A DNA stretch of 35,020 bases from Gemmatimonadota bacterium (GTDB lineage Bacteria > Gemmatimonadota > Gemmatimonadetes > Longimicrobiales > Gaopeijiaceae). Positions 18,438 through 28,953 of the stretch are shown piece after piece. Position 1 is the first letter of the stretch, and each line of letters opens with the position of its first letter. The stretch spans positions 1 to 35,020 of the forward strand of contig SKNW01000009.1 in the NCBI GenBank assembly GCA_007120305.1, written 5' to 3'. Below the pieces are notes generated by a model that saw only the letters and a program-made list of their open reading frames with translations, was not told the origin of the DNA and made no database searches. A program made the translations under genes and the position numbers.

Positions 18438-20912
18438 TCATCCGCCTCCCACACCGCCCATCCGGAAGTGAAGCTGCCACCCCGGCACCGGCTTGTCGAA
18501 GCCGTAGGCGTAGTCGATCCCGATGGGGCCGAAGGGGGTCACGAGCTGGAGTCCCAGCCCTGCGCCCCGGAACATCCGGGTCGGATCGATCTCCCGGGCG
18601 TTCTGCCAGGTGTTTCCGGCCTCGTAGAACGTCGAGATCGAGATATTGTCGTTGAGTCGCACCGCGTACTCAAGCCCCAGCACCAGATAGGCGTTTCCGA
18701 GGCGCTGGATGTCGGAGATGCCCCTGGACCCGCGGTCGAAGTACCCAAGCGGGGTGATGGTCGTCTCCTCGTATCCCCGCAGCTGCTGCCCGAACTGTAC
18801 ACCGCCGAGCCAGAAACGGTCGAAGGGGAAGTCGTTGGCGTTCCCCACCACCGTCCCAAGCCGCGCGGAAAGTCCCAGGGCGAATACAATGGGCCGGGAC
18901 CCCTCACCGCCTCCCACCTGACCTACCGGCATCCACCACGTCCCCTCGGCCAGATGCCGGGTGAAGTCTCCGTCACCGCCAAGAATCCCGCCGTTGAACT
19001 CGGTGGTCCAGGACTGCTCCGATCCCTGCGTCGGGAAGAGAGGGGAGTTCAGGGTCCGGCGGCGGAGCGTGACGGAAAGCTGGCTCTGGGTGCCCGGAGG
19101 CCGACCGAAGAGCGAGGTGTCGTCCACGCCTCCCGCGAGCCGGTATTCGGTCCTGGAGAGGGAATATCCGGCAAAGACGCGAGTGTAGAGGGCCCCCGGG
19201 ATGGGTACGCCGACACGGGTCAGGAACCCGCGACGCTTGCGCTCCCCCGACGAGAAGGAGAAGAGGCGATCGCGGGAGTCGAAAATGGAGACCGTGCCGC
19301 TCAGCCGGGACTCGCGGAGGGCCGGATCCGTGTACGACAGAACGAAGTTGTTCTGGAATCGGCCGAAGTCCCAGCGCAGACTCCCGGACTTGGCCTGTCC
19401 GAAGAGGTTCGGCTGCTCGTACCCCAGGAACCCTGCCACCCCCCCGATCCCGCCCATGGAAGCCCCGAAGTTGATGGAGCCGGTCTGGCGCTCCACGACT
19501 TCGAAGGTGATGTCCACATCCCCGGTTTCCGGATCCGGCTGGACGTCCGGGAAGGGGAGCGGCGTCTCGAAGAACCCGAGCCCCGCGATCCGCTGGTAGC
19601 TCGCCAGGATGTCCTGCTGCGAGTAGACCTGCCCGGGAAGGAGATTGATCTGCTCCCGGATCACACGGTCATAGGTGAAGGTATTGCCGGTGATGTGGAT
19701 GCGGCGGATGTAGGCCGGCTGCCCCTCCTGGACGTCCCACACCAGGTCCACCACCGGATCGCCTTCGCCATCCGGCTGCGTCCGCGGGTTGATGACGGGA
19801 TTCACACTTGCGTAGATGTAGCCCTGGTTGGCGTACAGCTCCTCAACCCGGCGGGTGGCATCGAGGAAGCCGGGCTGGTCGAAGGCATCCGAATCCCGCC
19901 CGCGGCCCGTGATCCCCAGGGTCCGCAGAATGCCCCCCTCTTCTGCCCGGTACATCGCCTCCAGCTGGGACGTGGGGAACCGTCGGTTTCCCTCCACGGT
20001 GAAGCTGGCCACCCGGTACTGGGGGCCCTCGTCCACGTGCACTTCGAGAATCCCCTTCCCTGTCTCCGGATCCACCACCAGCGTGTCGTGGACCACGGCA
20101 AAGTCCAGGAATCCGCTGGAAGCGTAGAAACGGGGAAGGCGGACAGCCAGGTCCTCTTCCAGGGTCAGCTCCTCGAACTGGCCGGTCCGGAACCAGAAGA
20201 ACCCCTCGGAACGGGTACCCATGACCTTCTCCAGGTCCGCATCGGAGAAGGCCTCGTTCCCAATGAAGCGGACGGCGGAAATCGCCACACGGGCGCCCTC
20301 CTCGACCTGGAAGATGACGTCGATGAGTCCGTCGTCTCCCTCGACCGGCTCCTCCCGGATCTCGACGCGGGCAAAGGGAACGCCACGAGTGGCCAGTTCG
20401 TCCTTCACGAACTGGGTCACCCTCGCCGCTCTGTCCGGCGAATAGGGCTCACCGGACCGGATCGCCAGCGAGTCCCGAACCGTCCGTTCGGTGATGCGAG
20501 TGAGCCCCTCCACCACGAACTGCCGGACCCGGGGACGCTCCTCCACCTGGAGGGTCAGGACGACGGGAATCCCCTCGACCCCGCCCCGAACCAGGACCTC
20601 GAGATCCCGGAAGAGCCCGGTCTCCCAGAGCCGGCGCTGACCCTCGCGGATGTCCCGGTAGGTGATGCGCTCCCCCACGGGAACGCGAAACGTTCCGAGG
20701 ATCACGGCCGACTCGAGGCCCCGATTTCCCACCACCACGATGGAGTCGAGGACCGCGCCCACCGTATCCGCAGCCGCGGAGGGCACGGGAAGGGGAACGT
20801 CCGGAACCTGGGCCTGAGCCGGGTGCGGAGTTGCGAACCCCGCCGCCCCGGCGGCCAGCCCGGCAAGGAGGGCGGCCCGCCGGAGCGGGGGAATCAACGA
20901 AATGAGATGCAT
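18438..20912 (-). CDS. bamA: Outer membrane protein assembly factor BamA
   Basis: Signal peptide, repeated POTRA domains, C-terminal barrel with GAGLGLQLVTPFGPIGIDYAYGFD. Confidence 0.95.
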   Translation of the reverse strand: MHLISLIPPLRRAALLAGLAAGAAGFATPHPAQAQVPDVPLPVPSAAADTVGAVLDSIVVVGNRGLESAVILGTFRVPVGERITYRDIREGQRRLWETGLFRDLEVLVRGGVEGIPVVLTLQVEERPRVRQFVVEGLTRITERTVRDSLAIRSGEPYSPDRAARVTQFVKDELATRGVPFARVEIREEPVEGDDGLIDVIFQVEEGARVAISAVRFIGNEAFSDADLEKVMGTRSEGFFWFRTGQFEELTLEEDLAVRLPRFYASSGFLDFAVVHDTLVVDPETGKGILEVHVDEGPQYRVASFTVEGNRRFPTSQLEAMYRAEEGGILRTLGITGRGRDSDAFDQPGFLDATRRVEELYANQGYIYASVNPVINPRTQPDGEGDPVVDLVWDVQEGQPAYIRRIHITGNTFTYDRVIREQINLLPGQVYSQQDILASYQRIAGLGFFETPLPFPDVQPDPETGDVDITFEVVERQTGSINFGASMGGIGGVAGFLGYEQPNLFGQAKSGSLRWDFGRFQNNFVLSYTDPALRESRLSGTVSIFDSRDRLFSFSSGERKRRGFLTRVGVPIPGALYTRVFAGYSLSRTEYRLAGGVDDTSLFGRPPGTQSQLSVTLRRRTLNSPLFPTQGSEQSWTTEFNGGILGGDGDFTRHLAEGTWWMPVGQVGGGEGSRPIVFALGLSARLGTVVGNANDFPFDRFWLGGVQFGQQLRGYEETTITPLGYFDRGSRGISDIQRLGNAYLVLGLEYAVRLNDNISISTFYEAGNTWQNAREIDPTRMFRGAGLGLQLVTPFGPIGIDYAYGFDKPVPGWQLHFRMGGVGGG

Positions 20913-20929
20913 GCGTGCGGAGGCGTCCG

Positions 20930-23413
20930 TCAGGTTTTCGTGGTCGAGGCTTCGCGGATGGACAGGGCCTCGCCGAGGGGATCCACATCCACCTCGAGCT
21001 CGGCGCCGGCGCCAAATTCCGCCACGAGGATCTTCTCGGAGAGGGGATCCTCCAGGTACCGCTGGATGGCCCGGCGGAGGGGACGGGCGCCAAACTTCTG
21101 ATCGTAGCCCTTGTCCACCAGGAAGGCCACGGCGTCGTCAGTGAGTCGAAGCGTGAGTTCCTCGGCCTTGAGACGATCCTGCACCTCCCGGAGGAGAATA
21201 TGGACGATCTCCGCGATCTCTTCCCGGGAAAGGGGATGGAAGACGATGGTGTCGTCCACCCGGTTCAGGAACTCGGGGTTGAAGGCCCGCTCGATCTCCT
21301 CGCGCACCTTGGCCTTCATCACCTCGTAGGAGGAGGACCCCTCCGAGCTGGTGTGGAACCCCAGCCCCCCCCCCTTGCTGATGTCCCGGGCGCCCAGGTT
21401 GGAGGTCATGATGAGGACGGTGTTCTTGAAGTCGATGACCCGGCCGTAGTTGTCCGTCAGGTGACCTTCGTCAAGGACCTGCAGGAGCAGGTTGAAGACA
21501 TCGGGGTGGGCCTTCTCGATCTCGTCCAGGAGGACCACCGAGTAGGGGCGACGACGAACCGCCTTGGTGAGCGTGCCGGAATCCTCGTAGCCCACGTATC
21601 CGGGAGGCGCTCCGATCAGGCGCGACACGGAGAACTTCTCCATGTACTCGCTCATGTCCACCCGGATCAGGGCGTCCCGGTCCGCGAAGAGGAATTCGGC
21701 CAGCGCACGGGCGAGCTCGGTCTTCCCCACCCCGGTGGGACCGGAGAAGATGAAGGAGCCGATGGGCCGCCTGGGGTCCTTGAGGCCAGCCCGACTCCGC
21801 CGAATGGCGCGGGAAATGGCCTCGATGGCGTCCTGCTGCCCCACGACGCGCTTGTGGAGCTCGTCCTCCATGTTCACCAGGCGCTCGGTCTCGGCCTGGC
21901 GGAGGCGGGTCACCGGAATCCCGGTCCAGCGGGAAACGATGAAAGCCACGTCCTCCCCCTCGATGGAGGGGCGACTCTTCTTCCGCTCCACTTCCCACGC
22001 TTCCTGGCGGGCCCGGATGCGCTGCTGTACTTCCCGCTCCTCGTCCCGCAATTCGGCTGCCCGCTCGAAGTCCTGGTCGCGGATGGCCTCTTCCTTCCGG
22101 TCGGAGATGGCGGAGAGCTCCTCCTTCAGTTCCTCCATGTCGGGCGGGGGCACCTGGGCGGCGATCCGCGCCCGGGCTCCCGCCTCATCGATGACGTCGA
22201 TGGCCTTGTCTGGGAGGAATCGGTCGGTGATGTAGCGGTCCGAAAGCCGGGCCGCCGCCTCCAGGGTGTCATCGGGGATCACAACGCGGTGATGATCCTC
22301 GTAGTGGCCGCGAAGCCCCTTGAGGATCTCCACCGTTTCCTCGATGGCCGGAGGATCCACGATGACCGGCTGGAAGCGGCGCTCCAGCGCCCCGTCCTTC
22401 TCGATGTACTTCCGGTATTCATTGAGCGTGGAGGCGCCGATGCACTGGAGCTCACCCCGGGCCAGCGCGGGCTTCAGCATGTTGGAGGCGTCAATGGCCC
22501 CCTCGGCGGCCCCGGCCCCCACCAGGGTGTGGAGCTCGTCGATGAACAGGATCACCGTCTGATTCTGCGAGATCTCGTTCATCACGGCCTTGAGCCGCTC
22601 CTCGAACTGACCTCGGTACTTGGTGCCGGCGATGACGGCGGCCATGTCGAGCGCGAGGACCCGGTGGTCCTTCAGGGCTTCGGTGATCTCGCCCCGGGCG
22701 ATCATCTGGGCGAGACCCTCGACAATGGCCGTCTTCCCTACCCCGGGCTCACCGATCAGCACCGGGTTGTTCTTCTTCCGGCGGCAGAGGATCTCCACAA
22801 CCCGCTCGATTTCCTTCCCTCGACCGATGGTGGGGTCGAGCTTCTGCTGGCGGGCCAGGTCTGTCAGGTCCCGGCAGAAATGGTCAAGAGCCGGGGTCTT
22901 GGACTTCTTGTCCCCCTTCCCCGACGACGGGGTGATTCCTCCTCCGCCGATCCCGGCGGGCTCGGACGAGCCTGCGTCGGAGCCCAGCACCTTGAGCGTC
23001 TCGGACCTTGCATCCTCCAGCGAGATCCCCACCGCGTTCAGCACCTGGGCGGCGATCCCCTTCTCTTCGCGGAGGAGACCGAGGAGGAGATGCTCCGTGC
23101 CCACATAGGAATGGTTGAGCTCCCGGGCCTCCGTCATGGCGAACTCCAGCACCTTCTTCGCGCGCGTCGTGTAGGGGAGCTCGCCCAGCGCGATGGTGGC
23201 CTTGCCGGGCTTGACGTTCTCCTCGATCTGCTCGTGGATCTGGTCCAGGTCGGCGCTCATGTTGGTGAGGACGGCGGCGGCCACCCCTTCGCCTTCCCGG
23301 ATCAGGCCCAGGAGGACGTGCTCGGTGCCGACGTAGTCATGCTGGAGCCGAATGGCCTCGTCCCGAGCCATGGCCAGCACCTTCCGGACGCGATCAGTGA
23401 AGTTGTATTGCAT
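20930..23413 (-). CDS. clpC: ATP-dependent Clp protease ATP-binding subunit ClpC
   Basis: Clp_N repeats, Walker [14 protein letters not shown] and [16 protein letters not shown]-like [16 protein letters not shown] in the middle domain, LGF loop (GGGLGFHTS). Confidence 0.95.
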   Translation of the reverse strand: MQYNFTDRVRKVLAMARDEAIRLQHDYVGTEHVLLGLIREGEGVAAAVLTNMSADLDQIHEQIEENVKPGKATIALGELPYTTRAKKVLEFAMTEARELNHSYVGTEHLLLGLLREEKGIAAQVLNAVGISLEDARSETLKVLGSDAGSSEPAGIGGGGITPSSGKGDKKSKTPALDHFCRDLTDLARQQKLDPTIGRGKEIERVVEILCRRKKNNPVLIGEPGVGKTAIVEGLAQMIARGEITEALKDHRVLALDMAAVIAGTKYRGQFEERLKAVMNEISQNQTVILFIDELHTLVGAGAAEGAIDASNMLKPALARGELQCIGASTLNEYRKYIEKDGALERRFQPVIVDPPAIEETVEILKGLRGHYEDHHRVVIPDDTLEAAARLSDRYITDRFLPDKAIDVIDEAGARARIAAQVPPPDMEELKEELSAISDRKEEAIRDQDFERAAELRDEEREVQQRIRARQEAWEVERKKSRPSIEGEDVAFIVSRWTGIPVTRLRQAETERLVNMEDELHKRVVGQQDAIEAISRAIRRSRAGLKDPRRPIGSFIFSGPTGVGKTELARALAEFLFADRDALIRVDMSEYMEKFSVSRLIGAPPGYVGYEDSGTLTKAVRRRPYSVVLLDEIEKAHPDVFNLLLQVLDEGHLTDNYGRVIDFKNTVLIMTSNLGARDISKGGGLGFHTSSEGSSSYEVMKAKVREEIERAFNPEFLNRVDDTIVFHPLSREEIAEIVHILLREVQDRLKAEELTLRLTDDAVAFLVDKGYDQKFGARPLRRAIQRYLEDPLSEKILVAEFGAGAELEVDVDPLGEALSIREASTTKT

Positions 23414-23440
23414 GGTGCCCTCAGGAGGAAATGTCCGGCC

Positions 23441-24715
23441 TCAGGAAGCCGGCTCCTCGGGGGGAGGGGTCGGGTCGGTCCCGGAAGCGGGCGTCGACCC
23501 TTCAACCCTTCCCTCGTCCAGAAGGATCCGCCGGACGTACGCAGCCCTGTGGGCATCGCGTTCCGCCGGGGAAAGGGCCCGGCCGGCCGCCTCCTCGAGG
23601 TGCGCCGGCTGGGTGAACATCATGACCTTGTTGAGCGCATATACACGGAGCCCCGGAAGGAGTTTCAGGCTGACCCCGAGGCGCACGCCGCTCAGCAGGT
23701 TCATCAACTCCTCGAAGGATAGGCTTCGAGCATACCGAAGTAAACCGTACCCGCGCCACACCTTGTCTTCGGTGACGGCGCCCGCGTGGCTGAGGAGCCG
23801 GTGACGGGCCTGGAGTTCCACTTGAATGACCTGTCGGACCATGGCGTCCAGCTGGTCCACCAGGTCCTCTTCGGTCTTCCCCAGCGTCGTCTGGTTCGAG
23901 ATCTGGAAGAAGTTGCCCACGACCTCCGACCCCTCCCCGAAGAGGCCCCGGAAGGTCAGGCCCACCTGGGAAAGACCTTGGAGAACCTTGCCGATCTCCT
24001 TGGTCAGAACCAGCCCCGGGAGGTGGAGGAGTACGGAGGCACGGAGGCCTGTCCCCACGTTGGTGGGGCAGCTCGTGAGGAAGCCGAACTCGGGATGGAA
24101 TGCGTAGGGGAGGTACTGGCCCAGTTCCTCGTCCAGCATGTCGATCCGGTTCCAGGCCTCATGAAGGTCCAGCCCCGAGACCAGAACCTGGAGACGAAGA
24201 TGGTCTTCCTCATTCACCATTACGCTGACGGGAGACGCCGGGGGGAGGACCACGGCGGCACCCTCGGCGGCCAGGGTGGGCGCGTCGAGCGACCCGGATC
24301 CGGAGGAGGCCTCCGAGGGAGATCCCGGGGAAGAACCCGCCGACGGCCCGGCGGAGGACCCAGCTGACGAACCGCTCGACAGCGGCGAGCCGACGGTCCC
24401 GGACTCGTGGCCGCCCTCACCCAGGAGCTCACGAGAAATGACGCGGCGCTCGAGGAGGAGACGGGCACCGTGGGGGGGGAGGGCACGAAGTTCCTCCACC
24501 GACGCGCCTTTCAGGGGCTGTACCGTTTCCGCCGCCGCACGAACGCGTCGGAGTACCGCGGTCCGGTCGTTGACCCGGGAGCGGGGTCCGAAGGCAAAGC
24601 CCTGGAGATTCCGGGCCAGCCGCATCCGGGTGGACAGCACGATGTCGGCATGTTCCCCTGACGCGTCCAGCCAGTGGAGTCCCGCGTCCGCGACCCCGGG
24701 CGACAGATCGCTCAC
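23441..24715 (-). CDS. mcsB: Protein arginine kinase McsB
   Basis: STRMRLARNLQGFAF, VMVNEEDHLRLQ, FGFLTSCPTNVGTGLRASVLLHLPGL (phosphagen-kinase-type catalytic Cys), C-terminal RDAHRA matching RDxxRA. Confidence 0.93.
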   Translation of the reverse strand: MSDLSPGVADAGLHWLDASGEHADIVLSTRMRLARNLQGFAFGPRSRVNDRTAVLRRVRAAAETVQPLKGASVEELRALPPHGARLLLERRVISRELLGEGGHESGTVGSPLSSGSSAGSSAGPSAGSSPGSPSEASSGSGSLDAPTLAAEGAAVVLPPASPVSVMVNEEDHLRLQVLVSGLDLHEAWNRIDMLDEELGQYLPYAFHPEFGFLTSCPTNVGTGLRASVLLHLPGLVLTKEIGKVLQGLSQVGLTFRGLFGEGSEVVGNFFQISNQTTLGKTEEDLVDQLDAMVRQVIQVELQARHRLLSHAGAVTEDKVWRGYGLLRYARSLSFEELMNLLSGVRLGVSLKLLPGLRVYALNKVMMFTQPAHLEEAAGRALSPAERDAHRAAYVRRILLDEGRVEGSTPASGTDPTPPPEEPAS

Positions 24716-25233
24716 GGTACCGCCTTCCTGAGGGAACGGATCTGGTCGCGAAGTTCTGCGGCCCGTTCGAAATCCTCCAGTTCCACGGCGCGGTCAAGCT
24801 TGCGGCGAAGTCCCTCCAGTCGCTTCTCCCGTTCCGACGCCGAAGGATCCGGCGGGAGGTACACCTTCCCCACATGCTGGACTGCCCCCTGGACCCGGTT
24901 CAGGAGCGGCCGGAGCTGCTTCTCGAAGGTAGACCAGCAGTGGGGGCACCCAAGACGGCCCGTCTCCTTGAATCCCCGGAGAGTCAGCCCGCAGAAGGGA
25001 CAGGCCGACTGCGAGGAAGTGCCCCCCCCCTCGCGAGAGGCGCCCCCCCCTGAACCCTCGCCGCCAAGCTGCGCCAGCACGCCGGCCCGGAGGAAATTCT
25101 CCGGGACGGGATTCCCGTGAACCCCCCTGACCTCGGCGCAGGTGGCGCAGAGATGAAGGGTTCGCGTCTCGTTGTCTTCCACCACGGTCAGGTGGACCAC
25201 GGGGTTTTCTCCCCCGCACTCGTCACACGTCAT
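24712..25233 (-). CDS. mcsA: McsA-like zinc-finger/UVR-motif activator of McsB
   Basis: CDECGGENPVVHLTVVEDNETRTLHLCATCAE, CPFCG...CPHCW, UVR motif [24 protein letters not shown]. Start trimmed to MTCDECGG; overlaps mcsB by 4 bp. Confidence 0.9.
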   Translation of the reverse strand: MTCDECGGENPVVHLTVVEDNETRTLHLCATCAEVRGVHGNPVPENFLRAGVLAQLGGEGSGGGASREGGGTSSQSACPFCGLTLRGFKETGRLGCPHCWSTFEKQLRPLLNRVQGAVQHVGKVYLPPDPSASEREKRLEGLRRKLDRAVELEDFERAAELRDQIRSLRKAVP

Positions 25234-26068
25234 CCGGTGCCTCCTCCGGTGCATTCTCCGGTACCTCAGGGCCGGTCTCGTTGCCGCTCGCCGCGGCTTC
25301 CTCTGACCCCGCCTCCTGGAGAACCCCGTTCCGCAGGCTCTGGATCCGATCGGCCTTCGCCGCGAGTTCACGGTTGTGGGTCACCAGCACCAGGGCGAGT
25401 CCGCGGTCGGCCCGGATCTGGAAGAGCAGATCGTGGAGCCCTTCGCTGGTTTCCGGGTCCAGGTTCCCCGAAGGTTCGTCCGCAAGAAGGAGGGGCGGGG
25501 CGTTCACCAGGGCCCGGGCCACGGCCACCCGCTGCTGTTCACCCCCGGAGAGCTGCCACGGCTTGTGGTCAAGGCGCGCCGCCAGTCCCACCGCGTGGAG
25601 GAGATCCCGGGCCCGATCCCGGGCTTCGGCTGGAGGGAGACCCGCCACCAGCGCGGGCATGGCCGCGTTCTCCAGCGCCGTGAACTCTCGCAGAAGATGA
25701 TGGAACTGGAAGACAAAGCCCACGCGGCGGTTCCGGATCCGGGCCAGCGCATCGCGGCCGGCCCCACGCTTCGCCTCCCCCTTCCCTTCCCTTTCCCCGA
25801 CGTGCGTGACCCGTTCGCCGGAGAGGACAACCTCTCCGGCGGAGGGCCGATCCAGGCCTCCCAGGATGTGGAGGAGTGTGGACTTCCCGGATCCGCTCTG
25901 GCCCACCACCGCCACGGCTTCCCCGGTGGCCACCGACAGGTTCACCCCCCGAAGGATGTGGAGCCGCCGCCCATCTCCCAGGGTGTAGAACTTCTCCACA
26001 CCTCGGGCCTCCAGAGGCATGACCGCGGTCACCCGATCTTCCCGGCTTCCTTCTGCGAGTTCACTCAC
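25223..26068 (-). CDS. lolD: ABC transporter ATPase, LolD type
   Basis: Walker A VVGQSGSGKSTLLHILGGLD, signature LSGGEQQRVAVARALVNAPPLLLADEPSGNLD. Confidence 0.9.
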   Translation of the reverse strand: MSELAEGSREDRVTAVMPLEARGVEKFYTLGDGRRLHILRGVNLSVATGEAVAVVGQSGSGKSTLLHILGGLDRPSAGEVVLSGERVTHVGEREGKGEAKRGAGRDALARIRNRRVGFVFQFHHLLREFTALENAAMPALVAGLPPAEARDRARDLLHAVGLAARLDHKPWQLSGGEQQRVAVARALVNAPPLLLADEPSGNLDPETSEGLHDLLFQIRADRGLALVLVTHNRELAAKADRIQSLRNGVLQEAGSEEAAASGNETGPEVPENAPEEAPDDV

Positions 26069-27320
26069 GCTTGATGGCCTCCACGGGCTCCAGGCGTGAA
26101 GCCTGTACGGCCGGGTAGATGGTGGCCACGAGGGCGATGAGCACGCTCCCCACCATGATCATGATCACGTCGGCCGGGTTCACCGTCACGGGGAGCCGGT
26201 CGATGAAATAGACGTCGGGCGGGATGGAAATGGGCTGGTAGGTATCGAGGAACCAGCAGAGGACCAGGCCGAAGCCCGTCCCGAGCAGGGTTCCCAGCAC
26301 CCCGATGGAGAGCCCCTGGAGAAGGAACACCCGCAGGATCCCCCGGTCCGTCATCCCCATGGACTTGAGGATTCCGATCTCCGAGGTTCGATCCACCACG
26401 ACCATGACCAGCGTGCTGACGATGTTGAATGCCGCCACGATCACGATGAGGAAGAGGATGATCCCCATGGCCAGCTTCTCGAGCTGGAGTGCCGCGAAGA
26501 GGGGGGCGTTCTGGGAGATCCAGGAATCGGTGAAGTAGCCCCGCCCCAGTCGATCGAGGATTCGCTCGCCGGCCGCCGTGGCCTCCCACGGATCGGCCAC
26601 GCGGACACGCAGCCCCGACACCTGATCCGCGGCCCGGAGTCCCAGAATGGTCTGCACGTCTTCCAGCGGCGCGTACATGTTCTTCGTGTCGTACTCGTAC
26701 ATCCCGGTGTCGAAGGTCCCGGTGACCTCGAACGACAGCGTGAAGGGGCTCGAGTAGCCGAAGGGGTTCGTGCCGACGTTCTCCAGGGAGGCGATGGTCA
26801 GCGTGTCACCCGTGAGGATGCCCATGCGGGAGGCAAGGCGTCCCCCCACGACCACCGGCGGGAGCCCGGAGGGCGTCCCCTCCAGGGCCAGGGTCCCGAG
26901 ACGGATCGCCTCCTCCATGTCGGTGACCGCATCCTCCGGCGTCCCCTCCAGCGAGATCCCGTAGAGGTCGGCCGTCTGGACGTAATCCGCCGTGCGAAGC
27001 ACCGCCACCTGGGTCAGCACGAAGGGGGATGCGGCCTCCACGCCGGGCACGCCCAGCACCGAGTCCATGACCGTGCGCCAGTCCGACATCCGCAGCGCCC
27101 CTCCGGTCTGGAGCACGATGACGTGAGGGGTGGACTCCAGGATCTTGTCCCGGAGTTCGTCCTGCATCCCGTTCATGACCCCGAGGACCACGTTGAGCGC
27201 GGTGACCCCGACGGTGATCCCCCCCAGCGCGATCCAGCTGATGAAGGAGAGAAACTGCCCCTTCTTCCGAGAGGCCAGGTAGCGCCGGGCGAGGAACCAG
27301 TCGAGTCGGGTCATGGGCAT
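26061..27320 (-). CDS. Lipoprotein-releasing ABC transporter permease (LolC/LolE family)
   Basis: FLARRYLASRKKGQFLSFISWIALGGITVGVTALNVVLGVMNGMQDELRDKIL; MacB_PCD and FtsX-like organisation. Confidence 0.92.
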   Translation of the reverse strand: MPMTRLDWFLARRYLASRKKGQFLSFISWIALGGITVGVTALNVVLGVMNGMQDELRDKILESTPHVIVLQTGGALRMSDWRTVMDSVLGVPGVEAASPFVLTQVAVLRTADYVQTADLYGISLEGTPEDAVTDMEEAIRLGTLALEGTPSGLPPVVVGGRLASRMGILTGDTLTIASLENVGTNPFGYSSPFTLSFEVTGTFDTGMYEYDTKNMYAPLEDVQTILGLRAADQVSGLRVRVADPWEATAAGERILDRLGRGYFTDSWISQNAPLFAALQLEKLAMGIILFLIVIVAAFNIVSTLVMVVVDRTSEIGILKSMGMTDRGILRVFLLQGLSIGVLGTLLGTGFGLVLCWFLDTYQPISIPPDVYFIDRLPVTVNPADVIMIMVGSVLIALVATIYPAVQASRLEPVEAIKRE

Positions 27321-27360
27321 GGTGGGATGCGGAGCGGGCCGGCCTTCCGGGCTCGGAGCC

Positions 27361-28953
27361 TCAACTTCCGCCTCCCTCCCCCGGTCTGAGGGTCGGGAAC
27401 AGGATGACGTCCCGGATCGAGGCGGAGTCCGTCACCAGCATGGCCAGTCGGTCCACGCCGATGCCCACGCCTCCCGTTGGGGGCATGCCATACTCCATGG
27501 CCCGCAGGTAGTCCTCGTCCACCGGGTGGGTCTCGTCGTCGCCTGCGTCCCGGGCGACCACCTGGGCCTCGAAGCGGGCCCGCTGATCCAGGGGGTCGTT
27601 GAGCTCGGAAAAGGCGTTGGCCAGTTCCCGTCCCACCACGTAGAGCTCGAAGCGCTCCGTGAGCCGGGGCTCCCCCCGCTTCGGCTTGGCCAGGGGAGAA
27701 AGCTCCACGGGGTAGTCGATGACGAACGTGGGCTGAATGAGCTCCGGCTCCACCAGCGCTCCAAAGAGCTTGTCCAGGAGGCGGCCCCGACTTGCCCCTT
27801 CCAGCCCCGTCTCCCCCAGCTTCCCGGCCCGAGCGCGGAGGTCCTCATCCGACAGCGTCGCCGCATCCGCACCCAGCTTCGCGTTCAGCGCACCCATGAA
27901 GGGGATCCGGTGGAAGGATGGACCGAAATCCACCTCCACGCCCTGCACCGTGATCCGCTCCCCTCCCGTGACCGCGGTCACCACATGACGGAGCAGGGCC
28001 TCCACCCCTTCCATCATCTCCTCGTAGTCGGCAAAGGCCTGGTAATACTCCAGCATGGTGAATTCCGGATTGTGGGACCGGTCGATCCCCTCGTTCCGGA
28101 AGTCCTTTCCGATCTCGTACACCCGCTCGAATCCCCCGACGATCAGGCGCTTCAGGTAGAGTTCATCCGCGATGCGAAGGTAGAGCGTGGTGTCCAGGGC
28201 ATTGTGGTGGGTTGTGAACGGGCGGGCGGCCGCTCCTCCGTAGAGAGGCTGAAGCACCGGCGTCTCCACCTCCAGAAATCCCCTGGCGTCAAGAAAGGTC
28301 CGCAGGGCACGGATCAGGAGGGTCCGCTTCACGAACACCTCCCGGACGTCGGGGTTCACGGCCAGGTCGGCGTACCGCTGCCGGTAGCGCGTCTGCTGGT
28401 CCTGGAACCCCGAGTGGACCACGCGCTCGCCGGTCTCGGCGTCTACCTCCTCCTTGCCGAAGGGAAGCGGGCGAAGCGACTTGGAAAGGAGTTTCCACCC
28501 TCCCACCTTGACCGTGATCTCTCCGGTCCGGGTCCGGAAGGCGGGACCATGAACGCCGATCCAGTCGCCGCGATCCAGAAGATCCAGGGTCCGGAAGGAC
28601 ACCTCGCCCAGCGTGTTCAGCCGAAAGTAGAGCTGGATGCGGCCCCCTCCGTCTTCCAGATGGGCAAAGGCGCTCTTCCCATGGCTTCGCCAGGAGACAA
28701 TCCGCCCGGCCAGCCGCAGTTCCTCCCCTGTCTCTCCTCCCTCCCCCAGCCCCCCTTCAGCTTCGGCCTGCCCGAAAAGCTCCAGCACTTCGTCGGCCCG
28801 GTGGGTACGGTCGAAGCGGTAGGCGAAGGGTTCGATCCCCTGCGCCCGGAGCGCCTCCAGCTTTTCCCTGCGGTGGCGAAGCACCTGGCTCAGTTCGGCG
28901 CCCTCGCCTGCTGCGGGGGTAGGGACGGGATCATTGGTCTGCTCGTCGGTCAT
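27361..28953 (-). CDS. lysS: Lysyl-tRNA synthetase (class II)
   Basis: RYRQRYADLAVNPDVREVFVKRTLLIRALRTFLDARGFLEVETPVLQP, FRNEGIDRSHNPEFTMLEYYQAFADY. Start trimmed to MTDEQTNDP; ATGA overlap with prfB. Confidence 0.95.
   Translation of the reverse strand: MTDEQTNDPVPTPAAGEGAELSQVLRHRREKLEALRAQGIEPFAYRFDRTHRADEVLELFGQAEAEGGLGEGGETGEELRLAGRIVSWRSHGKSAFAHLEDGGGRIQLYFRLNTLGEVSFRTLDLLDRGDWIGVHGPAFRTRTGEITVKVGGWKLLSKSLRPLPFGKEEVDAETGERVVHSGFQDQQTRYRQRYADLAVNPDVREVFVKRTLLIRALRTFLDARGFLEVETPVLQPLYGGAAARPFTTHHNALDTTLYLRIADELYLKRLIVGGFERVYEIGKDFRNEGIDRSHNPEFTMLEYYQAFADYEEMMEGVEALLRHVVTAVTGGERITVQGVEVDFGPSFHRIPFMGALNAKLGADAATLSDEDLRARAGKLGETGLEGASRGRLLDKLFGALVEPELIQPTFVIDYPVELSPLAKPKRGEPRLTERFELYVVGRELANAFSELNDPLDQRARFEAQVVARDAGDDETHPVDEDYLRAMEYGMPPTGGVGIGVDRLAMLVTDSASIRDVILFPTLRPGEGGGS

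Noticed and set aside
17613-21101. Long plus-strand ORF of 1162 aa
   Set aside because: Antisense to lpxD, ompH and bamA. High-GC third positions keep the opposite strand open; the product has no recognisable domain.
20915-23722. Plus-strand ORF of 935 aa
   Set aside because: Fully antisense to clpC and the end of mcsB; artefact of codon composition.
27321-27360. Possible terminator between the Lol permease and lysS
   Set aside because: Only 40 bp, with no clear stem followed by a T-tract.
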